A stretch of DNA of 64,000 nucleotides from Burkholderiaceae bacterium. GTDB lineage: Bacteria > Pseudomonadota > Gammaproteobacteria > Burkholderiales > Burkholderiaceae_F. Where the stretch lies: contig JALHMQ010000002.1 of NCBI GenBank assembly GCA_022843955.1, forward strand, positions 364,926 through 428,925, read 5' to 3'. How positions within the stretch are numbered: the stretch's first letter is position 1; every line of letters starts with the position of its first letter. The notes beneath the pieces were generated by a model. That model was not told the origin of the DNA and ran no database searches. It was given only the letters and a program-made list of their open reading frames with translations. Below, one piece after another: positions 56,996 through 64,000 of the stretch. Both the position numbers and the translations under genes were made by a program.

Positions 56996-59134
56996 TCAGC
57001 CGCCCGCGCTCGTCGTCGCGCCCGCCTCCACCTGCACCAGGCAGTCGTAGAAGGTGGCGGCGCGGCCGATGTCGGTGAGCGCCTGGCCGGTCAGCTCGTT
57101 GGCGTTCTTGCGGTCATGCGCCAACTTCTTCCACCAGATCGACAACCCCACCACCACGCCGGGGCGGGCGCGATCGGTCACGCGCGCGCGCAGCGTGAGG
57201 GTGCCGCGGTCGTTGAACACGCGCACGGCGCTGCCGTCGGCAATGCCGCGTGCGGCGGCGTCGCGCGGGTGGATCTCGAGATGCGGCTCGCCTTCGGTGT
57301 CGCGCAGGCTTCGCACATTGACGAAGGTGGAGTTCAGAAAGTTGCGCGCCGGCGGCGAGATCATCGCCAGCGGGTAGCGCGCGGCGAGCTGCGGATTGCT
57401 CACCGGCCCCTCGTTGGGCGGCACGTAGGCGGGCAGCGGATCGACGCCGAGGTCGGCCAGCTGCTGCGAATAGAACTCGCACTTGCCGCTGGGGGTGGGA
57501 AAGCCGCCGTCGGCGAACGGCGCGTAGGTGGTGGGCACGTCGATGCGCTGCCAGCCCGCGCGCCGCGCCACCTCCCAGTCGTAGTGCGCGGTGACGCCGC
57601 TGCGCTTGATCGCCTGCGAAGCAATCGCATCGTCGCTGTCGGCAAAGCACGCGTCGGTGAACCCGATGCGCTGCGCCAGGCGGCGAAAGATCTCGGTGTT
57701 GGGCAGCGACTCGCCCACCGGGTCGATCGCCGGGTTGTTCGCCATCACGTACAGGTGGCCGTAGGGCTTGACCACGTCCACGTGCTCCAGCTGCGTGGTG
57801 GCGGGCAGCAGGTAGTCGGCGTAGTCGGCGGTGTCGGTCTGGAAGTGTTCCAGCACCACGGTGAACAGATCCTCGCGTGCGAAGCCGGCCGCCACCTCGC
57901 GCGACTGCGGCGCCACCGCGACGGGGTTGCTGTTGTAGACGATCAGCGCGTCTATCGGTGGATGCTCCGAGGACGCGGGACGCAGCAGATCGTGGCCGAT
58001 GGTGCTCATGTTGATCGTGCGCGGCTGACGTTTGCGTCCATCCGGGCCGGCGAGCAGGTCGGGGCGATACAGCGCCTGGGTGTCCACCGGGAACATGCCG
58101 CTGGTGGACAGCAGCACGCCGCCGGCCGCGTCGCGCCAGTGGCCGGCGAGCGCGGGCAGGCAGCACACCGCGCGCACCGCGTTGCCGCCGCCGGCGGCGC
58201 GCTGCATGCCGTAGTTCAGACGGATCGCCGCTGGGCGCGTGTGCCAGTAGTCGTGCGCGAGTTGCTCCACTTCGGCCGCCGTGATGCCGCACAGCTGCGC
58301 CACGCGCGCCGGGTCGAACTGCGCGGCGCGCTCGGCGAGCGGCTCGAAGCCGAGGGTGTGGCGGGCGATGTAGTCGTGATCGAGCCAGTTCTCGCGCACC
58401 AGCACGTGGATCAGGCCCAGGGCGAGCGCGCCGTCGGTACCCGGCAGCAACGCGATGTGCTGGTGGCACTTCTCCGCGGTGAGCGAGCGATACGGGTCGA
58501 TCGCGATCAGCCTGGCGCCGCGCCGCTTGGCCTCCTGCGCGCGGGTCCACAGGTGCAGGTTGCTGGTGATCGCGTTGGTGCCCCAGAAGATGATCAGCCG
58601 GGCGTCGGCAAAGCTTTCCATCTGCGGGCCGGTGCGCGTGCCGAGCGTGTAGGTCATCGCCTCCGCACCGGCGGTGGCGCAAATGGTGCGGTCGAGCAAA
58701 CTGGCACCGAGCTTGTGGAAGAACCGCTGCGCCATGCTCTCGCCCTGCACCAGCCCCATGGTGCCGGCGTAGCTGTACGGCACGATGCGCTGCGGGTCGA
58801 CCGCGGCGATCTGCTTCAGGCGCGCGGCAATGTCGTCGAGCGCGCTATCCCAACTTACGCGCTCGAACCGGCCCTCGCCCTTGCGGCCCACGCGCTTCAT
58901 GGGATGCAGCAGGCGGTCCGGGTGGTAGGTGCGCTCCAAATAGCGGCTGACCTTGGTGCACAGCACGCCGGCGGTGGGCGGATGGTCGGCGGCCCCGGCC
59001 ACCTTGATCGCCACGCGCTTGCCGCCGCGCTGCTCGACCGTCACCTCCATCGCGCAGGTGTCGGGGCAGTCGTGCGGGCAGGCGGCCTTGACCAACACCG
59101 TCTGGTCAGGGGCGAGGTGGTCGGCGTCGGGCAT
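56996..59134 (-). CDS. Molybdopterin-dependent oxidoreductase
   Basis: 712 residues from MPDADHLAPDQTV. An N-terminal 4Fe-4S site, C19-x3-C23-x3-C27 and C59 (CPHDCPDTC, GVLCTK), precedes the bis-MGD DMSO-reductase fold (YSYAGTMGLVQGESM, DARLIIFWGTNAITSNLH) and the C-terminal molydopterin dinucleotide domain (about 590-700). There is no Tat signal, so it is probably cytosolic. Formate dehydrogenase-like enzymes of this group act on small organic substrates; the substrate is not clear here. The cytochrome c gene diverges from it. Confidence 0.88.
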   Translation of the reverse strand: MPDADHLAPDQTVLVKAACPHDCPDTCAMEVTVEQRGGKRVAIKVAGAADHPPTAGVLCTKVSRYLERTYHPDRLLHPMKRVGRKGEGRFERVSWDSALDDIAARLKQIAAVDPQRIVPYSYAGTMGLVQGESMAQRFFHKLGASLLDRTICATAGAEAMTYTLGTRTGPQMESFADARLIIFWGTNAITSNLHLWTRAQEAKRRGARLIAIDPYRSLTAEKCHQHIALLPGTDGALALGLIHVLVRENWLDHDYIARHTLGFEPLAERAAQFDPARVAQLCGITAAEVEQLAHDYWHTRPAAIRLNYGMQRAAGGGNAVRAVCCLPALAGHWRDAAGGVLLSTSGMFPVDTQALYRPDLLAGPDGRKRQPRTINMSTIGHDLLRPASSEHPPIDALIVYNSNPVAVAPQSREVAAGFAREDLFTVVLEHFQTDTADYADYLLPATTQLEHVDVVKPYGHLYVMANNPAIDPVGESLPNTEIFRRLAQRIGFTDACFADSDDAIASQAIKRSGVTAHYDWEVARRAGWQRIDVPTTYAPFADGGFPTPSGKCEFYSQQLADLGVDPLPAYVPPNEGPVSNPQLAARYPLAMISPPARNFLNSTFVNVRSLRDTEGEPHLEIHPRDAAARGIADGSAVRVFNDRGTLTLRARVTDRARPGVVVGLSIWWKKLAHDRKNANELTGQALTDIGRAATFYDCLVQVEAGATTSAGG

Positions 59135-59367
59135 GGGCGCAGCAATCTCGGCGAAGGCGGGCAGCCTAACAGCCGAGCGGTTGGCCGACTCTGCCGCGCA
59201 ATTTCGTATGCGTAAGCGTATGCGCTTGAGCACGGCCCTGCGCGGGTCAGGCCGGCTGCATACGCCGCAGGCGGCGCGTTTCGTGCTCGCCGCCCGCATG
59301 AACTTACGCACTGGCTGCGGCGGCAGCCATAGGCGCGCGCATCGTCCGCCGCCATGGGAGAAAGTTG

Positions 59368-59862
59368 ATGAAACGCCTGATGTCGTCCCTTCGCCGCTCA
59401 GCCGCAGCCGCGCCGCTGCTCCTGCTTGCACTGTCGGCGTGCGCAGCGGCGTCGCTGGCGTCGCCCGCCGACATCGAGCACGGCCGTTACCTGGTGTTGC
59501 TGGGCCACTGCAACAACTGCCATACGGTCTCGTACACCGAGCGGGCCGGCAACGTGCCGGAAAGCGATTGGCTGCTCGGCAACCCGATCGGCTTTCGCAC
59601 CGCAGCCGGCACCGCCTTCGCCAGCAACCTGCGGATGACGGCGGCCGCTTACGGCGAGGCGCAATGGGTCACGTATGCGACGGCGGTCAAGACCCGCCCG
59701 CCGATGCCCTGGTGGAGCCTGCACGCCACGCGTCCCGACGACCTGCGCGCGATGTACCGCTACATCCGCGACCTGGGCGTGGCGGGCCGACCGGCACCCG
59801 ACTTCGTGCCGCCCGACCGGGAGCCGCCGCGGCCGTTCCTGAACTTCCGCATCGAGAAGTAG
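59368..59862 (+). CDS. c-type cytochrome domain protein
   Basis: 164 residues from the ATG with GGGAG upstream. Signal peptide with a lipobox-like LSAC (Cys25) or cleavage after SLA. One heme site, CNNCH (48-52), with a methionine in the LRMTAAAYG segment as likely axial ligand. It is a small periplasmic electron carrier. It diverges from the molybdoenzyme gene, so it could accept electrons in the same reaction, which is inference. Confidence 0.87.
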   Translation: MKRLMSSLRRSAAAAPLLLLALSACAAASLASPADIEHGRYLVLLGHCNNCHTVSYTERAGNVPESDWLLGNPIGFRTAAGTAFASNLRMTAAAYGEAQWVTYATAVKTRPPMPWWSLHATRPDDLRAMYRYIRDLGVAGRPAPDFVPPDREPPRPFLNFRIEK

Positions 59863-59965
59863 GCCGGGCAAGCGGCCTCATCGCGCAGGTACGCACGTAG
59901 CGCCTGGAAGGCTGCTCGCCTAGACTGCGCCGGCAATGCGCGCGTGCGCGTTGGATCGGTACGGC

Positions 59966-60535
59966 ATGAACGCGGGCGAAGCACCCCTGACGCAATGGCT
60001 GGCGCTCGCCGCGCAAGGCGAGCGCGGCGCGATCGACCGCGTGTTCACCGCGCTGTACCCCGACCTGCGGCGCATCGCGCACGCGCGCCTGCGCGTGCAG
60101 GGCGGCGTGGCACACCTCGATACCACCGCGCTGGTGCACGAGAGCTTTTTGCGTCTCGTCGACAGCGCAAGCCTGGCGATCACCGACCGCAAGCACTTCT
60201 TCACCTATGCGGCCAAGACGATGCGCAACATCATCATCGACTTTGCGCGCGAGCATCTGGCCGAGCGCCGCGGCGGCGGCGTGCAGCCGTTGCAGCTGGA
60301 CACGCAGATCGCCGGCGAGGTCGCCATCGACGGCGACCTCACGCTGATGGCCGTCAACGACGCGCTGCTGGCCCTGGAGGCGCTCGATCCGACACTGTCG
60401 CAGGTGGTCGAGATGCGCTATTTCGCCGGTTACACCGAGCCCGAAGTGGCCGAACTGCTCGGCATCTCCGAACGGACCGTGCGACGCCAGTGGGACAAGG
60501 CGCGCATGTTCCTGCTCGCATCGCTGCGCCAGTGA
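59966..60535 (+). CDS. ECF sigma factor (Ser-Thr kinase-associated type)
   Basis: 189 residues from the ATG at 59966 (an upstream ATG adds 10). Sigma region 2 (about 22-95; RVFTALYPDLRRIAHARL) and region 4 helix-turn-helix (about 140-183; PEVAELLGISERTVRRQWDKAR). The HVDTTALVHESFLRL-like segment HLDTTALVHESFLRLVDS is typical of the ECF group that accompanies protein kinases. It lies 180 bases upstream of such a kinase on the same strand. Confidence 0.92.
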   Translation: MNAGEAPLTQWLALAAQGERGAIDRVFTALYPDLRRIAHARLRVQGGVAHLDTTALVHESFLRLVDSASLAITDRKHFFTYAAKTMRNIIIDFAREHLAERRGGGVQPLQLDTQIAGEVAIDGDLTLMAVNDALLALEALDPTLSQVVEMRYFAGYTEPEVAELLGISERTVRRQWDKARMFLLASLRQ

Positions 60536-60714
60536 TTGCGGCCACCGTCGCTGTGGCCGCTGGTGCGGGCGCCGCCGGTGTTGCCGCAGGCGCTGCCGGC
60601 GCTGTGGCCGGATGTGCCGCAAGAATCCGTATGTCGCAGCAGAAGCCGGCCGCGCCGGCGGCGCAGCGCTGATCGTCCGTTCGGCGGCGCCGAGTCATCA
60701 CGTCACGCAGCCGC

Positions 60715-63588
60715 ATGAAGATCCCTGCCGACCAGTGGCCCACCGTGTCGCGCCTGCTCGACGAGGCGCTCGACCTCGACGCCGGCGCGCGCCCTGCCTG
60801 GCTGGACGCCCTCGCCCGGCGCGAGCCCGCCGTCAGCGCGCTGGTGCAGCGACTGCTCGCCGCTCATGCCGACCGCGAGACGGCCGACGTGCTGGCGACG
60901 GGGCCGCACCTGAATCTCACCGCGCCGATGGCGGCGGCTGCCGCGCACGCACTGGCGGTGAGCGACCGGGTGGGGCCGTATCGGCTGCTGCGCGAACTGG
61001 GCGCCGGCGGCATGGCGCAGGTGTGGCTGGCGCGGCGCGACGACGGCGCCTTCGTGCGCGAGGTGGCGCTGAAGATTCCGCAGCTGTCGCGGCTGCGGCG
61101 CGATCTGGCGCTGCGCTTTGCGCAGGAGCGCGACATCCTGGCGCGGCTGGAGCATCCGCACATCGCGCGCTTCTACGACGCCGGTGTGGCCGCCGACGGC
61201 CTGCCCTATCTAGCGATGGAGTATGTCGACGGCCAGCCGATCACCACCTGGTGCGACCGCCAGCGATTGCCTCTCTCGCAGCGCATCGCGCTGTTCCGGC
61301 AGGTGCTCGACGCGGTGCAGTTCGCGCACGGCAGCCTCGTCATCCACCGCGATCTGAAGCCGTCGAACATCCTCGTCACTGCCGACGGCCAGGTGCGGCT
61401 GCTCGACTTCGGCATCGCCCGCCTGCTGGCCGACCGTGAAGGCGACAACAGCGACAGCGCGCTCACCCAGCTCGGCGGCCGCGCGCTCACCCCCGACTAC
61501 GCGAGCCCGGAGCAGATCCGCGGCGATGCGCTCACCATCGCCAGCGACCAGTACGCGCTCGGCGTTCTGCTGTACGAACTGCTGGCCGGCCAGCGACCGT
61601 ACACGCTGGCGCTGCAATCGGTCGCGCAACTCGAGCAGGCGATCGTCGCCGCCGAGGTGCTGCCGCCGAGCCGGCGCGTGGTCGAGACGGCGGCCGCCAC
61701 CCAGGGCTTGGCACCGATGCAGCTGGCGCGCCGGCTGCGTGGCGACCTCGATGCGATCGTGCTCAAGGCGCTGGCGCGCACCCCGGCCGAGCGCTACGCC
61801 ACGCTCGCCGCACTGGCCGACGACCTGGACCGCCAGCGCGACGGCCTGCCGGTACGCGCAAAGCCGCCGTCGCGCGGGTATCGGCTGCGCAAGTTCATCG
61901 GCAGAAACCGTCTGCCCGTGACGGCCGCCTCCGCCGCCGTGCTCGCACTCGTCGCCGGCGCCAGCGTCGCTCTCTGGCAGGCGCACGTCGCACGCGAACA
62001 GGCCGACGTCGCGCAGCGCGAGTCGCGCGCACTGTCGATCGTCGGCAACTTCATGCTCGAGGCCTTCTCGAAGATCGCATCCGACCCCCAGGTTGCGCAG
62101 GGGGAAGGCCGCGCGGCGATGGCGCAAGCGCTGCAGACAGCGCTGAAGCGTCAGGAGGACCTGCACAGCACAGACCCGAAGGGCCTGGCGGCAATGTATG
62201 GCCATGGCGCCTCGCTGTTCAACTACCTGCAGCACAACAGCGACGCGTTGCATGCGGCGAACAAGGAGCTGGACTACCTGAAACTGGCCAACGAGCGTCC
62301 GGTCGCGATCGCCGTCGCGCATCGCCAGATCGCGCTCGCGCACTACCGCGGCAGAAACCCGACGGCCGCGTTCGCGCAACTCGACGCCGCACTCGCCGTG
62401 CTGGGCGCCGACCGCGCCGCCGACGCGCGCCGCACGCGCGCCGACGTGCTGCGCCTGAAGGCGCGGCTTCACATCGACGGCCAACAGCTTCGGCAGTCCG
62501 AGCAGGCCCTCACCGCCGCACGCGCCGAGCTGGAGCACGACCACGCTGGCTCCGAACGTGCTTATGGCTCGGTGCTGGTCGAGCTCGCGCGCGCCCGCTC
62601 CACACTGGGCGACGACGCCGACGCCGAACAACTGCTCGCGCGCGTGCGTGAGCTTTACCAACGGCACCCGCAGCGCGAAAGTGAATGGGGCGGGTTGGAA
62701 CTCGTCGACGGCCTGGTCGCCCTCAACCAGGGCCGATACGCCGACGCAGTCGCCGCCGGCCGCCGTGCATCGGACCTCTTTGGCAAGGAATTCGGCGCGA
62801 CGGGGCCCAACGCAGCCACCGTCGAACTGTTCACGGTGATGGCCCAGCGCATGCAGGGCGACTATGCCGACGCCGAGGCCGCGGTGCTGCGCATCCTGCA
62901 GGTGCTCGGCGCAGAGCGCGACTTCGACCACAGCTTCCTGTCTGTGCGCAGCCGCGTGACGCTCGCCGAGGTCTACCTCGACTGGGGGCGACTCGAGCGC
63001 GCCGAGTCGATGCTGGATTCGATCTCCGCCGAACTGCTGACGCGCCATCAGTTCACGTTGCGCGCGTCGATGGTGCGCGCGCAGCTCCTGTCAGGGCGCG
63101 GGCGCCACACCGAGGCGTTGGCCGTCCTGGCTGCCGGGGCCGCCGCGAGCCCAGCGGCGATGAGTGAAGCGATACGCATGCAGCGCCAGGTCGCGTTGGT
63201 CGACGCGAGGATCCGGCATCGCCAGGGAGATCTGGAAGGCGCCAGGCAGAAAGTCGCGGCTGCCACGCCGAACGCGATGCCCGGTGCTGCGCAGCCCGCT
63301 GTCGATCCGGCGTGGCTCGCGGCTGCCGACCTGCGTGCCGAGATCGCGCTGGCCGCCGACGCGCACGACGAGGCACTGCGCCACTACGAGTCCACGCTCG
63401 GCGAAGAAGCCGAGAGCCGGCGCGGACCGCTGGCGGCCGGCAAGGCGCGGCTTGCCTACGGCCGCGCGCTCAGCGCCGCCGGCCGGCAGGACGACGCCCG
63501 CGCGCAGTGGCGCCGCGCGGCTGAACTGCTGGCGCAGCAGCACGCCGAGTCACCACTGCGGGCGACGGTGCTGACACTGGCGCGCTGA
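60715..63588 (+). CDS. Ser/Thr protein kinase with TPR repeats
   Basis: 957 residues. A helical N-terminus (1-about 80) is followed by the kinase (about 88-375): Gly loop ELGAGGMAQVWLA, Lys120 in VALKIP, HRD 211-213, DFG 231-233, and a P+1 loop YASPEQ. A membrane helix (about 402-421) follows, then an extracytoplasmic TPR tail (about 430-957). The layout suits a sensor whose ligand is bound outside and whose kinase acts inside. With the ECF sigma upstream it is probably a signalling unit. All catalytic motifs are intact, unlike those in the kinase at 26412. Confidence 0.93.
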   Translation: MKIPADQWPTVSRLLDEALDLDAGARPAWLDALARREPAVSALVQRLLAAHADRETADVLATGPHLNLTAPMAAAAAHALAVSDRVGPYRLLRELGAGGMAQVWLARRDDGAFVREVALKIPQLSRLRRDLALRFAQERDILARLEHPHIARFYDAGVAADGLPYLAMEYVDGQPITTWCDRQRLPLSQRIALFRQVLDAVQFAHGSLVIHRDLKPSNILVTADGQVRLLDFGIARLLADREGDNSDSALTQLGGRALTPDYASPEQIRGDALTIASDQYALGVLLYELLAGQRPYTLALQSVAQLEQAIVAAEVLPPSRRVVETAAATQGLAPMQLARRLRGDLDAIVLKALARTPAERYATLAALADDLDRQRDGLPVRAKPPSRGYRLRKFIGRNRLPVTAASAAVLALVAGASVALWQAHVAREQADVAQRESRALSIVGNFMLEAFSKIASDPQVAQGEGRAAMAQALQTALKRQEDLHSTDPKGLAAMYGHGASLFNYLQHNSDALHAANKELDYLKLANERPVAIAVAHRQIALAHYRGRNPTAAFAQLDAALAVLGADRAADARRTRADVLRLKARLHIDGQQLRQSEQALTAARAELEHDHAGSERAYGSVLVELARARSTLGDDADAEQLLARVRELYQRHPQRESEWGGLELVDGLVALNQGRYADAVAAGRRASDLFGKEFGATGPNAATVELFTVMAQRMQGDYADAEAAVLRILQVLGAERDFDHSFLSVRSRVTLAEVYLDWGRLERAESMLDSISAELLTRHQFTLRASMVRAQLLSGRGRHTEALAVLAAGAAASPAAMSEAIRMQRQVALVDARIRHRQGDLEGARQKVAAATPNAMPGAAQPAVDPAWLAAADLRAEIALAADAHDEALRHYESTLGEEAESRRGPLAAGKARLAYGRALSAAGRQDDARAQWRRAAELLAQQHAESPLRATVLTLAR

Positions 63589-63727
63589 AATCGCAGCACA
63601 GGCTGCGCTGAACGCTTCCCGCACGAAGATGTGCACGGTCCGCCGACTCAGGCGCGTCGCTGAGCGGCTGAGGATGCTTGCGCAACCGCACTATTGATCT
63701 GACCGCATCGGTACTGTTGCGGGCATC

Positions 63728-63901
63728 GTGCAGCTTGATCGAGGAGCGATACCAGCGGAGCAGGTCGAACCGCCGGTGACCCAAGAAGGCGACGAATACG
63801 TGCATATCTCTGAGTTGGCTCTTGAGCAGTTGGAGCAAGTGGCTGGTGGGCACATCTTGGATGGCCAAGGCGGACCATCAAACCGCACGAGGCGCGCGTG
63901 A
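63728..63901 (+). CDS. Possible double-glycine leader peptide
   Basis: 57 residues, GTG start with no clear Shine-Dalgarno. The first part is acidic and helical and ends in LALEQLEQVAGG, which fits the double-glycine leader pattern (Leu -12, Leu -7, Val -4, Gly-Gly) cleaved by C39-type ABC transporters. The putative core of 16 residues (HILDGQGGPSNRTRRA) is short and has no Cys. No transporter or modifying enzyme is in the window. It overlaps the next frame as GTGA. Confidence 0.35.
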   Translation: MQLDRGAIPAEQVEPPVTQEGDEYVHISELALEQLEQVAGGHILDGQGGPSNRTRRA

Positions 63902-64000
63902 ACATCGTGTGGACGCCCACCTGCACCACGCGCACCAACAACAACGTGTTCGCCAGCGACTCACAGCGGGCGCGCCGGATCGCCTTCAACGCCAAGGCGT
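63898..64000 (+). CDS. Partial frame running off the window
   Basis: GTG start at 63898 overlapping the preceding stop (GTGA); open for 34 codons to the window end. It begins VNIVWTPTCTTRTNNNVFAS. Too short to assign. Confidence 0.3.
   Translation, partial: MNIVWTPTCTTRTNNNVFASDSQRARRIAFNAKA

Larger units (their letters stand above)
63589..64000. other. Window end: short frames only
   Basis: 412 bases after the kinase. Bases 63589-63727 hold nothing recognised. From 63728 two overlapping plus-strand frames follow (separate entries). Antisense frames in this stretch look like shadows. Confidence 0.4.

Overview
This is a high-GC bacterial chromosome segment with dense, mostly bias-driven coding. 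Gene content and order (nrdR-glyA, the tyrS/anmK divergent pair, erpA-bactofilin-DUF6776-rpsI-rplM, coq7, paired general porins ending in Phe) point to a betaproteobacterium close to Burkholderiales. This is inferred from gene content only; the window has no rRNA or tRNA gene and I cannot name a genus.

Layout. 1-18.4 kb is core metabolism and housekeeping: ribonucleotide reductase regulator NrdR, GlyA, an MgtC/DUF4010 membrane protein, a phosphatase-PEBP-Dtd-TyrS block, AnmK, ErpA, bactofilin, ribosomal proteins S9 and L13, OsmC, Coq7, two porins and the glpK-glpD operon. 18.6-26.1 kb holds small accessory enzymes (nucleotidyltransferase-fold protein, DUF985 cupin, outer-membrane barrel, EEP hydrolase, LysE exporter, VOC protein), a basic protein with seven 12-residue repeats, and FadD. 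26.4-44.5 kb is rich in signalling and envelope proteins: a winged-helix/Ser-Thr kinase/TPR fusion, three large lipoproteins with Gly-run plus Pro-rich linkers (two Ig-like, one papain-like protease), a Zn peptidase lipoprotein, a PaaK-like ligase, an APH/ATPase fusion, a YajD-like HNH protein and a hybrid histidine kinase.

44.7-55.9 kb is a defence island. An AbiE-type antitoxin/toxin pair (abiEi, abiEii with a WYL-like C-terminal domain) is joined by start/stop overlaps to hsdR. Then come hsdM, hsdS and an unknown gene overlapping the end of hsdS. After these lie a small nuclease-like protein with an E-C-T motif, two unknown genes, a TIR protein with an unassigned C-terminal domain, and gene scars. 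No integrase, transposase or tRNA boundary is visible.

55.9-64 kb returns to chromosomal genes: a small membrane protein, a membrane-anchored unknown, a molybdopterin oxidoreductase with a c-type cytochrome gene on the other side of its promoter, and an ECF sigma factor/Ser-Thr kinase-TPR pair. At the very end is a 57-residue reading frame that looks like a double-glycine leader peptide, overlapped by a frame that runs off the window.

A separate feature is that three intergenic regions carry degenerate tandem arrays with a 12-bp period (2157-2312, 29263-29358, 36288-36383), each with its own unit sequence.
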